Shown piece by piece: positions 38,429 to 46,906 of a stretch of 64,000 nucleotides of DNA. Source of the DNA: Pirellulaceae bacterium. Its GTDB lineage: Bacteria; Planctomycetota; Planctomycetia; Pirellulales; Pirellulaceae. The position numbers were made by a program, and so were the translations under genes. Within the stretch, counting starts at the first letter, position 1, and every line of letters starts with the position of its first letter. The notes under the pieces are model-generated. The model did not search any database. It saw only the letters and a list, made by a program, of their open reading frames with translations, and was not told the origin of the DNA. The stretch is from positions 806,001 to 870,000 of the forward strand of contig JAGYIQ010000001.1 in NCBI GenBank assembly GCA_018402565.1, in the 5' to 3' direction.

Positions 38429-38591
38429 GTAACCGTTCACGAGTGGGAGGTCATCCTTGGGGCGGGTGCATTCCGCAAGTCAGACGGTTCTCGGGGCAAA
38501 CCGGTAGCGTTGTCCAGTTGCTTTCACTCGCCAACAATCGTACGGTTAGCCCGACTTGCTGCATGACACCCTACGAGGCGTGAACGAAAAC
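38429..38591 (+). mobile_element. 163-bp IS66-like MITE, copy 3
   Basis: Full length with an intact left repeat (GTAACCGTTCACG). The right end reads CGTGAACGAAAAC, three substitutions from the consensus, and abuts the A-tract that forms the U-tail of the terminator for the RRM gene. No target duplication is seen. Confidence 0.82.
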
Positions 38592-38633
38592 AAAAAAACG
38601 ACCCACATCGGAGTCTATCCCGACGTGGGCCGT
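38592..38633 (-). terminator. Rho-independent terminator of the RRM gene
   Basis: On the minus strand the stem ACGGCCCACGTCGG pairs with CCGATGTGGGTCGT around a short ATAGACT loop and is followed by TTTTTTTG. It lies about 75 bases after the RRM stop codon. Confidence 0.85.
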
Positions 38634-38708
38634 TAATGATCGTGTTGCGTTGTGGACTTGACCGTGCCTTGCGACGGGGCCGAGTCAACGCATCAGATAA
38701 GTGGTCGA

Positions 38709-39101
38709 CTAGTAGCGATCGCGGTAGCCGCCGCCGGAGGCGTTGCCACCGTAGCTGGAGCGACCTTGATCCCCGCGACCTTGATCCCCGCGACCTTGAT
38801 CCCCGTAGCCCGCGTGACTGGGGCTGCGATAGCTGCCACCGCCACCACGCTCTTCGCGTGGCCGAGCTTCATTGACGGTCAGAGCGCGGCCGTTGAACTG
38901 CGCGTCGTGCAAGCCATCGATGGCTGCTTGAGCGTCCTGATCGGAGCCCATTTCGACAAAGCCGAAACCTTTGCTGCGACCGGTGTCGCGATCCATCACG
39001 ACTTGAGCGCTGCGTACGTCACCGTACGACAAGAACAACTCTTCCAAACCTGAACTGTCAACTTGGAAACTCAAGTTTCCACAATACAATTTCCGTCCCA
39101 T
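38709..39101 (-). CDS. RRM-type glycine-rich RNA-binding protein
   Basis: A 130-residue protein with one RNA recognition motif: RNP2 LYCGNL and RNP1 KGFGFVEM, with the aromatic residues in place. A Gly/Arg/Ser/Tyr-rich tail contains three exact GDQGR repeats encoded by a 15-bp tandem repeat (near 38759-38808). Such proteins are cold-induced RNA chaperones in cyanobacteria and are frequent in planctomycetes. The ATG at 39101 has TTGGAG upstream. A strong terminator follows. Confidence 0.92.
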   Translation of the reverse strand: MGRKLYCGNLSFQVDSSGLEELFLSYGDVRSAQVVMDRDTGRSKGFGFVEMGSDQDAQAAIDGLHDAQFNGRALTVNEARPREERGGGGSYRSPSHAGYGDQGRGDQGRGDQGRSSYGGNASGGGYRDRY

Positions 39102-39517
39102 AATAATCTCCAATGGATTGGGAGGATTTTTGGCTACCCGATTTTACTTTCTTAGCCAATTAGAAAGCGACTGACATGGCAGTCCACCAGAAGGCACGGA
39201 CGAAACTGAAAAACCGAACAGAACAACCAACCGGACAACACGCTATGGTCCAAATCCTTGGACCCACTTAAACTTTGAACCAAACAGAACTTTGGACCAA
39301 ACTACTCAGTATCTTGCGTCTCAACCCATTCATCAAACTATTCACAAGCCCAACGATCTCAGCAATCCATCAGCACCCAACAACTCAGGCAACCAAAAAT
39401 CTTGCGTCGTCGATCGTGGCAAGTTCCAAACTCATCTTTCCGACAGTGTCAGCATACGCGATGCTTGTGGATAAGTCAAGAGCTAAATTGCCAATTGAGC
39501 AAATGAGCTGATTTTCC
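39102..39517. other. intergenic region upstream of the RRM gene
   Basis: About 415 bases, visibly richer in A/T than the neighbourhood, with repeated CCAAAC/GGACC motifs. It must hold the RRM promoter and may contain a long 5' leader, as in cold-shock genes. No coding frame looks real. Confidence 0.5.
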
Positions 39518-39680
39518 GTAACCGTTCACGGGTGGGAGGTAATCCTTGGGGCTGGTGCATTCCGCAAGTCGGTTGGTTCTCGGGGTAAACCGATTGCGTT
39601 CTCCAGTTGCTTTTGCTCGCAAACAATCGACTGGTCAGCCCGACTTGCTGCATGACACCCTACGAGACGTGAACGGTTAC
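39518..39680 (+). mobile_element. 163-bp IS66-like MITE, copy 4
   Basis: Both terminal repeats GTAACCGTTCACG are intact. Flanks GATTTTCC (39510-39517) and GATTTACC (39681-39688) agree at seven of eight positions, a slightly decayed target duplication. The right terminal repeat contains the stop codon of the DUF1501 gene. Confidence 0.87.
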
Positions 39681-41137
39681 GATTTACCCTGCACAAAGAT
39701 CTCCCGCGCCGCCTGTCCTTTGCCATCTTCGGTCGCGTAGAACGGGCGTTGCTCCACCTCAAACGCAGTCTGCGGACTGATGCCCAGCGCCGTGAAGATC
39801 GTGGCATGCAAGTCCGTGACACTCAGTGGCTTGTCAATCGCCACAAACGGTCGTTGATCGGCCGAGGCACCATACAGTTGCCCACCTCGCACACCGCCGC
39901 CCCACATCACCACACAAGAAGCGCCCGTGAAGTGACGATGCTGGCCGTAATGCTTCATGGTTTGCAACGCCTCCACCGGTTCCGTCGTTTGATCGTTGGC
40001 GTTCGAGCCGGGCTTACCCTCCATGATCATGTCGCGACTGAATTCGCTGGCCAAGATCACCAGCGTGCGATTCAGTAGCCCACGGCTCTCCAAATCCAAG
40101 ATCAATTGAGCGATCGGTTGATCGATCTCTTGCTTCATGCGCTGCAGTGTCGTGTGACCGTCGGCATGCGTATCCCAATGCAAAAAGGGCACGTATTCGG
40201 TGGTGACTTCCACAAAGCGAGCGCCGTTTTCCACCAACCGACGAGCCAATAAACAGCCGCGTCCGAATCGACCTGTGTCGTACTTGGCGAAACTCTCGGC
40301 CGGCTCCAACGAGATATCAAACGCGGCGCGCTCGGGAGCACTCAACAACCGGTAGGCGTTCTCGATCGATCGCAACTGGGATTGATACTGGAAGTCACTC
40401 AAGTACTCACGCTGCGGCGACTGATCCACCAAGCGGCGAAACAACTTTTGGCGATTGGCGAATCGTCCCGCTTCCATCCCCTCCGGCGGACGCACCGACC
40501 GAGCGGCGTCTTCGGGGAAGGGCAGATTCAGCGGTCCATATTCGCTGCCAAAAAAACCGGCCGTGGTAAACGCCTTGAGTTCTTCTTGTTCACCCACCCC
40601 CTCCAAACGCTGGCCGATGTTGATAAAGGCGGGCATCACGGGATTCAGCGGCCCCAGGACCTTGGCCATCCAGGCACCGATGTGCGGACAGGCCACGGTC
40701 TGCGGCGGGACATAACCGGTGTGCCAATGGTATTGATGCCGCGAGTGCAAAATACTGCCCAAGTCCGGCAAGACATGTGAACGGATCAAGGTCGCTCGGT
40801 CCATGACTTGCGCGACGTGCTCCAATCCCGCCGTCAATTTGATGTTGTCGACCACCGAGTCGATGGCCGGGAAGGTGCTTTCGATCTCCGCCACCGGCGT
40901 TCCCACACGGAATGGGACATAACGCTTCGGATCAAAGGTATCGGGCGCTGCCATCCCACCCCCCATCCACAGCAAGATACATGAGTCCGCCGTAGCCACC
41001 GGATGCTCGATGGCTTGCCCATCCGCGGCCGACAACAATCGCGGTGCGCCCAAACCCAAGGTCGCCACCGACGCCGCCGTCAGCTGACGCAAAAATTGAC
41101 GACGTTGCTCAAATTCGGGTGCAGTTGGATCGAACAT
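39677..41137 (-). CDS. DUF1501 protein (Tat-exported sulfatase-like fold)
   Basis: A 486-residue exported protein typical of planctomycetes. A twin-arginine leader (RRQFLRQLTAASVATLGLGAPRLLSA) is followed by LLWMGGGMAAPDTFDPK, the alkaline-phosphatase-like opening of DUF1501. The blocks HSRHQYHWHTGY, HWDTHADG and LVILASEFSRD follow. It lies downstream of the DUF1549/1553 cytochrome gene, the usual partner; the pair is thought to act in an extracytoplasmic oxidative pathway, with substrate unknown. The last codons (GKS, stop) read into a MITE terminal repeat, which supplies the TAA. Confidence 0.93.
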   Translation of the reverse strand: MFDPTAPEFEQRRQFLRQLTAASVATLGLGAPRLLSAADGQAIEHPVATADSCILLWMGGGMAAPDTFDPKRYVPFRVGTPVAEIESTFPAIDSVVDNIKLTAGLEHVAQVMDRATLIRSHVLPDLGSILHSRHQYHWHTGYVPPQTVACPHIGAWMAKVLGPLNPVMPAFINIGQRLEGVGEQEELKAFTTAGFFGSEYGPLNLPFPEDAARSVRPPEGMEAGRFANRQKLFRRLVDQSPQREYLSDFQYQSQLRSIENAYRLLSAPERAAFDISLEPAESFAKYDTGRFGRGCLLARRLVENGARFVEVTTEYVPFLHWDTHADGHTTLQRMKQEIDQPIAQLILDLESRGLLNRTLVILASEFSRDMIMEGKPGSNANDQTTEPVEALQTMKHYGQHRHFTGASCVVMWGGGVRGGQLYGASADQRPFVAIDKPLSVTDLHATIFTALGISPQTAFEVEQRPFYATEDGKGQAAREIFVQGKS

Positions 41138-41211
41138 GACAACAGTTCCTCATAACGCTTGGGCAGGGATGGAAATGGCAGGCAGGTCAGTGGGTGACCC
41201 AACGTTGATCC

Positions 41212-43728
41212 TCAGCGGACGGTCTGGAACTCAGGCAACATGATCACGGCCCACAACAGATCGGCAATGTCTTGAGTCGACGGGACCGCGTCGCCCGACT
41301 CGGTCAACACCGCGAGTTCTTCGGCCGTTGGCTCGCGCGAGAGCCCATAGCGAAACACCCACCGCACCAAGTCAGTGGACGACTCCCAGGACTGTTGCTG
41401 CAGGCGACGGGCCCCGTGTTGCAAATAACCGTCCAACGTCTCGCCGATCGACAGATCGATGGCTTCCAAAGTAGTCAGTTCCTGCGGTCGCTCGGTCACG
41501 ATCTGATCACGATTGGGCCGTCCCAGAGAACGCATCAAAAAGTCGCTTTTCACCAAAGAGGCACGGGCGTGGGCCGCGATGCCCAATTGCCCCCGATCGA
41601 GCAACGCCTGAGCCAACGGTTCGACCCGTGGTGCCCAGATACCCGCGTGCTCCACCAGCGCGGCCGCCTGCCAAGGGCCTGCAACCGCGGGCGGAGTTGC
41701 CGCTCCGCTGGATTCCGCCTCGGTAACCGCTGCCCATTCCCAGCCTGAACCCGTGCCCCAGTTCTCCACCACGCCGGCGGAGTCAATCGTTCGCACGGCA
41801 CAGAACAAACCCGCTGGATTGGGCCCCGAGCCGCCATTGCGCCCGACGATCAGCAGTTCGTTCTGGCCGACCACCAATCCATCCAGTGACACCAAGTCCG
41901 GCGTCTCCCACTGCTGGCCCTGGCCAATTTTTTGTCCGTTCAGATACACTTGATAGCTATTGTCGCAACTGATCGCGGCCACCGACGTCACCGGCAGACT
42001 GGGCAACTCCCAGCGGTAGCGGAAGGCCACGGTCTCGCCGCCTGCACTTTGTGTGGCGTCGCTTTGGTTCCAGATCCAGTGGGCCGCCAGCGACGACGGT
42101 TGGCTCGGCCCACCCGGTAGCCGTCGTTGGATCGGGGCATCGATGGTGGTTGGCCCAGCCCCCGTGACCTGCCAAACCGCATCCAAGAACTGCTCCGCGG
42201 TCATTCGCTTGGCGCGGGGGCCAGCATAGCGATACTCGCCAGCGGTCGCGGTCTCAGCCACGGCCTCCACTTGGGACTGATAAGCTTGCGAGGTCACAAT
42301 CAACTGCATGGTCCGCTTCAAGTCGTAGCCGTGGTCCGCTAAATCCACGGCCAAATAATCCAACAAGTCCGCGTTCCACGGCGGCGATTGCATCGCATCG
42401 ACCGGATGCACGATCCCTCGCCCCATCAAGCGATGCCAGAGACGATTGACAATGGTACGCGTCAGACGCCCATTCTCGGGATGCGTCATCAGCCCCGCCA
42501 ACTGCTGCAACCGAGTCGCGCGGTCAGCCGTTGGATCGATCTGGCCCAACTCCGGAAACAACCACCCGGGCTGAGCCGTCTTGCCCAGCGGCTTGTCGCA
42601 ACGATGCAACTCCAGCGGCCGCTCGCTGTAAACCGCCGCCAGCGAAAAGGCCTCGTCCAATTTCCAACGATCGACAAAGCTGTCGTGGCACGAGGCACAC
42701 TTGAGATTGATGCCCAAAAACGTCTGCCCAATGCTTTGAGCGAATTGGATCTCGACGGTTTGCCCCGCGCTGACTTCACCACGCCAACGGATGCCGTTGA
42801 TGAACCCAGCACTGGCAGCGTTGGGAGGAGCCACCAGTTCGCGGACAAATTGGTCGAAGGGCATGTTGTCCAGCAAGGCTTGGTACAGCCAGGCGGTGAT
42901 CTGCGTGCGACCACCCGTTATAAAGCCCGTGCCGGTGTAGTCGTTGCGGAGCAGATCGTTCCAAAAGGTCAACCAATGTTCGGCATAGGCCACCTCATCG
43001 TCCAACAGTTGCTCGATCCAACGCTCGCGTTTGTCGTGACTCGGATCGCTCGAGAACTCCGCCCATTGTTCTGGCGTCGGCAATCGACCGACCAGATCCA
43101 AGGTCACGCGGCGGAGAAAGACCTCGTCCGAGATCCCGGCCGGCAACGGTTGCTGGCGTTCCCCCAGCTCGTGGTCCAACAAACGATCGATCGGGTGCGG
43201 TCGCTGGGGATCTCCCGCCGGCAGTTCTGGTCGCCTGGGTCGCAGCGGCGGCTCATAAGACGACGGCGCGAAACTGAACCCCGACTCCCACGGCAACCCT
43301 TGCTCGATCCAACGCTCGACCAAAGCCACCTGCTCGGCAGTTAACCCCGCCCCCTCGGGCGGCATGCGGTCCCCCGGATCGCTGGATGTCACGCGTCGGT
43401 GCAGCTCGCTGGCCGCCACATCCCGCAACACCACAGCGGGTCCCGAATCCCCACCGTTGAGCAACGTTTCCCGATCGTTGAGACTAAAGCCGCCTTCCTG
43501 CTGCGGACCACTGTGGCATTTGATGCAATGGGTCTTGAGAATCGGCACAATCTGGTGGGCGAAGTCGACGTCATCGGCTGGCGCCCCACAGACGGAGCCC
43601 GGCAGGCACAGCAGGGCCAAGCCCAGCCAGGATGCATGCGGCCAGAATTGGCTTGGGCGAAAGTAACTCACGGTTTGGCCTTCTCTGTCTGAGGGACTCC
43701 GCCGCGGGGCGGTGTCGAAATCTGCCAC
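41212..43728 (-). CDS. PSCyt1-DUF1549-DUF1553 cytochrome protein
   Basis: An 838-residue exported protein. A hydrophobic leader (WLGLALLCLPGSVCG) precedes a cytochrome-type domain with one haem motif CIKCH (residues 68-72) and a distal MPPEGAGL Met. DUF1549 follows (PIDRLLDHELGE, LRRVTLDLVGRLPTPEQW) with a second CASCH motif near NLKCASCHDSFVD. DUF1553 forms the C-terminal part (TRTIVNRLWHRLMGRGIVHP, FLDAVWQVTG). An inserted beta-domain at about 530-650 is atypical in position. It is the upstream partner of the DUF1501 gene with a 74-base gap. Confidence 0.93.
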   Translation of the reverse strand: MADFDTAPRRSPSDREGQTVSYFRPSQFWPHASWLGLALLCLPGSVCGAPADDVDFAHQIVPILKTHCIKCHSGPQQEGGFSLNDRETLLNGGDSGPAVVLRDVAASELHRRVTSSDPGDRMPPEGAGLTAEQVALVERWIEQGLPWESGFSFAPSSYEPPLRPRRPELPAGDPQRPHPIDRLLDHELGERQQPLPAGISDEVFLRRVTLDLVGRLPTPEQWAEFSSDPSHDKRERWIEQLLDDEVAYAEHWLTFWNDLLRNDYTGTGFITGGRTQITAWLYQALLDNMPFDQFVRELVAPPNAASAGFINGIRWRGEVSAGQTVEIQFAQSIGQTFLGINLKCASCHDSFVDRWKLDEAFSLAAVYSERPLELHRCDKPLGKTAQPGWLFPELGQIDPTADRATRLQQLAGLMTHPENGRLTRTIVNRLWHRLMGRGIVHPVDAMQSPPWNADLLDYLAVDLADHGYDLKRTMQLIVTSQAYQSQVEAVAETATAGEYRYAGPRAKRMTAEQFLDAVWQVTGAGPTTIDAPIQRRLPGGPSQPSSLAAHWIWNQSDATQSAGGETVAFRYRWELPSLPVTSVAAISCDNSYQVYLNGQKIGQGQQWETPDLVSLDGLVVGQNELLIVGRNGGSGPNPAGLFCAVRTIDSAGVVENWGTGSGWEWAAVTEAESSGAATPPAVAGPWQAAALVEHAGIWAPRVEPLAQALLDRGQLGIAAHARASLVKSDFLMRSLGRPNRDQIVTERPQELTTLEAIDLSIGETLDGYLQHGARRLQQQSWESSTDLVRWVFRYGLSREPTAEELAVLTESGDAVPSTQDIADLLWAVIMLPEFQTVR

Positions 43729-43915
43729 GCCCCAACCTCCGACCTATTCTACACGCAGCCGACGTGCGATAGCACCCGGTTGTGTTGACTGGCGGGAACC
43801 GGACGCCAACGCGTTCCGGCTAATTTGACTGGCGGGCACTTTAAGAACACCGGGCCGACGCCCTCCAGTAACTCCGGGGGCGGTTTGCGAGAAATAAAGA
43901 ATCAACTTAGCGAGT

Positions 43916-43988
43916 GGGCGTGCCAGAATTCGAATCTGGGACCTCATCGTTATCAGCGATGCGCTCTAACCAACTGAGCTACACGCCC
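43916..43988 (-). tRNA. tRNA-Ile (anticodon GAT)
   Basis: 73 nt cloverleaf with acceptor stem GGGCGTG/CACGCCC. The anticodon stem CATCG/CGATG encloses loop CTGATAA with anticodon GAT. The T arm carries GATTCGAATTC. No CCA encoded. It is a lone tRNA, not part of an rRNA operon. Confidence 0.95.
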
Positions 43989-44045
43989 AAGACCGTGTCC
44001 GGGGTGACAAAATATGGCAACTGCGGACCGATCTGTCAAGCCACC

Positions 44046-44576
44046 TCAGTTGAATAACAGCAGGCCGCCACCACTGCCGTCATTGGTCTCCCACTGCCGG
44101 CGGATCTCGCGTAAACCGTAGGTGCACAGGTCGAATCGCTCGCTCAGCCGCTGCAGGACCTCGGGCGAGGGGGTCTCGGTCTCCGTCTCGATCATGGCGG
44201 CAATGTGATACGATCGCCGACCCTGGCTGCAGAAGACCTCGAATTGCTGCAAATCCTCCGAGTCCTCGCCCCGCAGGGCTTCCGGGTAGACCCCCGCCCA
44301 AAACAGCGTGAAATCCCCGATATGCCGGTGGATTTCCCGCTTGGCATCCCCCAGTCGGTGGGCCGCTTCGGCCGCCATTTCCGTCAGCGTCAATACCGGG
44401 CGACCCGTGACGCTCCGCACCCGATGGACCACATCATTGCGGACAAACCGCACCAAGAGGTCCGCGATGTAGTCGACCATCGGCGGATCGACCACGCCCA
44501 GTTCCGTCAAAAAAGTGTTCTCGGTCAAACCAGCAAAGTACTGGTCGATCCGAGCCTTGGGAGTGAAGTCATTCAT
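44046..44576 (-). CDS. conserved-looking protein of unknown function
   Basis: A 176-residue soluble protein. The sequence is well behaved: MNDFTPKARIDQYFAGLTE, then a helical core (VDYIADLLVRFVRNDVVHRV, LTLTEMAAEAAHRLGDAKREIHRHIGDFTLFWAGVYPE) and a C-terminal helical region (VLQRLSERFDLCTYGLREIRRQW). I do not recognise a named domain. The ATG at 44576 has a GGAGGA ribosome site. It sits between tRNA-Ile and the cyclase gene on the same strand. Confidence 0.75.
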   Translation of the reverse strand: MNDFTPKARIDQYFAGLTENTFLTELGVVDPPMVDYIADLLVRFVRNDVVHRVRSVTGRPVLTLTEMAAEAAHRLGDAKREIHRHIGDFTLFWAGVYPEALRGEDSEDLQQFEVFCSQGRRSYHIAAMIETETETPSPEVLQRLSERFDLCTYGLREIRRQWETNDGSGGGLLLFN

Positions 44577-44756
44577 GACGAATCCTCCAAAAAATCGAAC
44601 CATGCCTTACCAACGTACCCCGTCGACCCCCAAACTCCCCTCCGGAGAGACCAGGAAAAGTCGTCGACCCAGGCCCGTGGCGACACCTTAGGGCCCTAGA
44701 TCAATTGTAGTCAATGCCAATACAAAGGTAAAATTAAAAAGCGAATTGAATTGAGG

Positions 44757-46628
44757 TTATTTCTGAGGCAGTCGGATTATGCCGTCCCAGTGGGGCGGAG
44801 CCTGGCGGTTGTGCTGGGTGATCAACATGGTCAGCATGTCCTTGGCCCGATCGGCGGCCGGGACTCGATGCAGACTCTCGTAGGCCGCTTCCCACTGGCC
44901 ATTTTGGAAGTGGGACAAACCGGCAGCAAAGGTCTCCAGGTCCTGATCCGTCAGGGGACTGGCGGGGTAGGGCGGCAGGACCTCACAAACTTCGACGGGC
45001 TCCAGCAAGCCGACGGGCAGTACTTTCCCCAGATGACGGATGCGAAACGGCTGCGGCGGTGGGTCCGGCTGTGGTTCCTGCCCCAGTTGTGGTTGATCCG
45101 GTTCGATTTGCTCCGGCGCCTGTTGGAGTTCGTGTTGTTCCAGCTCCAGGGACCGGGCCGTGGCTCCGTCGATCAGGATGCTGGTGCCGAGTTGGCGGTT
45201 CATGGTCTCCAAGCGAGCGGCCAAGTTGACCACCGGGCCGAAGGCAGTGACCTTGACCTGATCTTGGGTGCCAATTTGCCCCGCCACGGCGATGCCGGAA
45301 GCAATGCCCAGCCCCAGTTGAAAGCCGTGGAGCGGACTGAGCGGATCGGCGGACATGTCGCGAAACTGTCGGTGGATGTCGATCGCCGTTTGACAGGCGC
45401 GGCGCACCCGATCGGCCTGGGGCAGTGGCCAACCCCAGAAGCCCATGGTGGCATCGCCATGAAAATCGCCCACGACCCCGCGTTGTTTGAGGATGTGACG
45501 AGTGGTGACTCCGAGGGCCTCGCTGACCCGTTGCAACAGTTGCAACAAGTCATGCGCCATCCGCTGGCTGGCGGCAGAAAAACCGCGCAAGTCACAAAAC
45601 AGGATCGAGACCTCACACTCTCGCGGCCGGAACAATTCCTCTGGTGTGGTATCCTGCAATGCATCCAAAACCACCGGCGAGAAAAACGAACGCAGGCTGG
45701 CTTGGCGATTCTGCAGGTGCCGCAGGCTGAGCAAGCTGCCGAGAATATTCGCGACCAACTCGGCGTACTTGATGTCCTCCTGCAAGTTGCTGGCGATCGT
45801 ATCCGGCGCGTCGGCCTGTTGCTGCATCGGCAACGTCCCGCTGATGTACAACACCAGCGTTTGATTGCCGACGGGCGGCAGCGGGCAGGCAAAGGCCCAG
45901 TCCTGCGCGGCTCGCAGTAACGTCATCTCCGTCGCCGGACTATCGCCTTCCCAGATGTGCAACACCGTTTGCTGTTTGTTGGCGGCCGAACGGAGCAGAC
46001 GTTGGCTGGGTAAAAAATCGCCCTCTTGGTTCAAGCGACGATCCCAGTGCAAGACCTTGATATCCAGCCCCTCGGCGGTGGCTTTAGTCGAGCCCGCCGG
46101 TCCGGCGACCGTCACCACCGCGGCACTGGCGGCTTGCACGATTCCCCCGAACAACACATTCAACACACGGATGAACAACTCTTGATCCGTGGCGGCGTCT
46201 TGGATCATGGCGGGCAACTCCGTCACAATCGCCAGCCGTCGCTCGGCATCGCGGAACCGAATCTCCCCCAAGCGTTGCCGACTGAAGAGTTGCTCGCGCG
46301 TCGGATCAGGCATCTGCAGCGTGGCATCGACCTGCGACTGCGTGAGCGTGAACGTCGTCCGACCAATGACAAAATGCTGCCCAGGCGTCAGTTCGCACTG
46401 TTCGACCGCGGATCCACGGAAGAAAATCGGATTCGTAGCACTGGGGAGACGAGTGACACGCAGCGATTCACCGTTCCAGTACAGTTCGGCATGCCGCCGC
46501 GAAATCTGTGTATCCCAGGGTACCGACCACTGGCACTGTTGTCGCCCCATCAGCACCGCCTGGCCGCGTTGTAGCGGGCGACGCCAGCGGCCGGGGCCAT
46601 CGTCGGCTTGAGCGATTAAGTCGGCCAT
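44757..46628 (-). CDS. FHA-GAF-class III adenylate/guanylate cyclase
   Basis: A 623-residue signalling protein. An FHA-like domain occupies the first 110 residues (DTQISRRHAELYWNGESL), GAF spans about 150-330, and a class III nucleotide cyclase domain lies at about 355-545. The cyclase metal-binding Asp pair (ILFCDLRGFS and DFHGDATMGFWG) and the transition-state Asn and Arg in VNLAARLE are present, so it should be active. A Pro/Gln-rich linker leads to a short helical, TPR-like C-terminus (LSHFQNGQWEAAYESLHRV). ATP versus GTP preference cannot be decided. The start at 46628 avoids a Cys/Arg-rich N-terminal extension to 46934. Confidence 0.9.
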   Translation of the reverse strand: MADLIAQADDGPGRWRRPLQRGQAVLMGRQQCQWSVPWDTQISRRHAELYWNGESLRVTRLPSATNPIFFRGSAVEQCELTPGQHFVIGRTTFTLTQSQVDATLQMPDPTREQLFSRQRLGEIRFRDAERRLAIVTELPAMIQDAATDQELFIRVLNVLFGGIVQAASAAVVTVAGPAGSTKATAEGLDIKVLHWDRRLNQEGDFLPSQRLLRSAANKQQTVLHIWEGDSPATEMTLLRAAQDWAFACPLPPVGNQTLVLYISGTLPMQQQADAPDTIASNLQEDIKYAELVANILGSLLSLRHLQNRQASLRSFFSPVVLDALQDTTPEELFRPRECEVSILFCDLRGFSAASQRMAHDLLQLLQRVSEALGVTTRHILKQRGVVGDFHGDATMGFWGWPLPQADRVRRACQTAIDIHRQFRDMSADPLSPLHGFQLGLGIASGIAVAGQIGTQDQVKVTAFGPVVNLAARLETMNRQLGTSILIDGATARSLELEQHELQQAPEQIEPDQPQLGQEPQPDPPPQPFRIRHLGKVLPVGLLEPVEVCEVLPPYPASPLTDQDLETFAAGLSHFQNGQWEAAYESLHRVPAADRAKDMLTMLITQHNRQAPPHWDGIIRLPQK

Positions 46629-46831
46629 GAGAGTGGAGCATCCATTCTGAAACAATGCGTTCGGGGCGTGAGGTGCGGTTGGCTCTTGGGCTTGTGGAAT
46701 CTCGGCCGGCAGGGCATGCTGGAGAGGGTCAGGGGCCAATCTCGCCCAGGGAGAACACGTTGACAACGTGGTTCCAATCCGCAGGCTGCTCGAGCTGTGG
46801 GTTCGCGTGGTCCTCGGACTTGTTCTCTTAT

Positions 46832-46893
46832 CCCGATCACTGGCCCGATCACAAGTACGATCACAAGTACGATTACTGGCCCGAACACAAGTA
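46832..46893. repeat. GATCACAAGTAC minisatellite between divergent genes
   Basis: Four to five degenerate copies of CCCGATCACAAGTAC / TGGCCCGATCAC. It lies in the promoter gap between the cyclase and MscK-like genes and creates repetitive His/Asp/Lys/Tyr codons in the frame that I exclude from the channel gene. Confidence 0.7.
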
Positions 46894-46906
46894 CGTCGAA
46901 GCTCGC

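Noticed and set aside
46655-46906. N-terminal extension of the channel gene
   Set aside because: Runs through a tandem repeat giving repeated His/Asp/Lys/Tyr codons and would bury the signal peptide.
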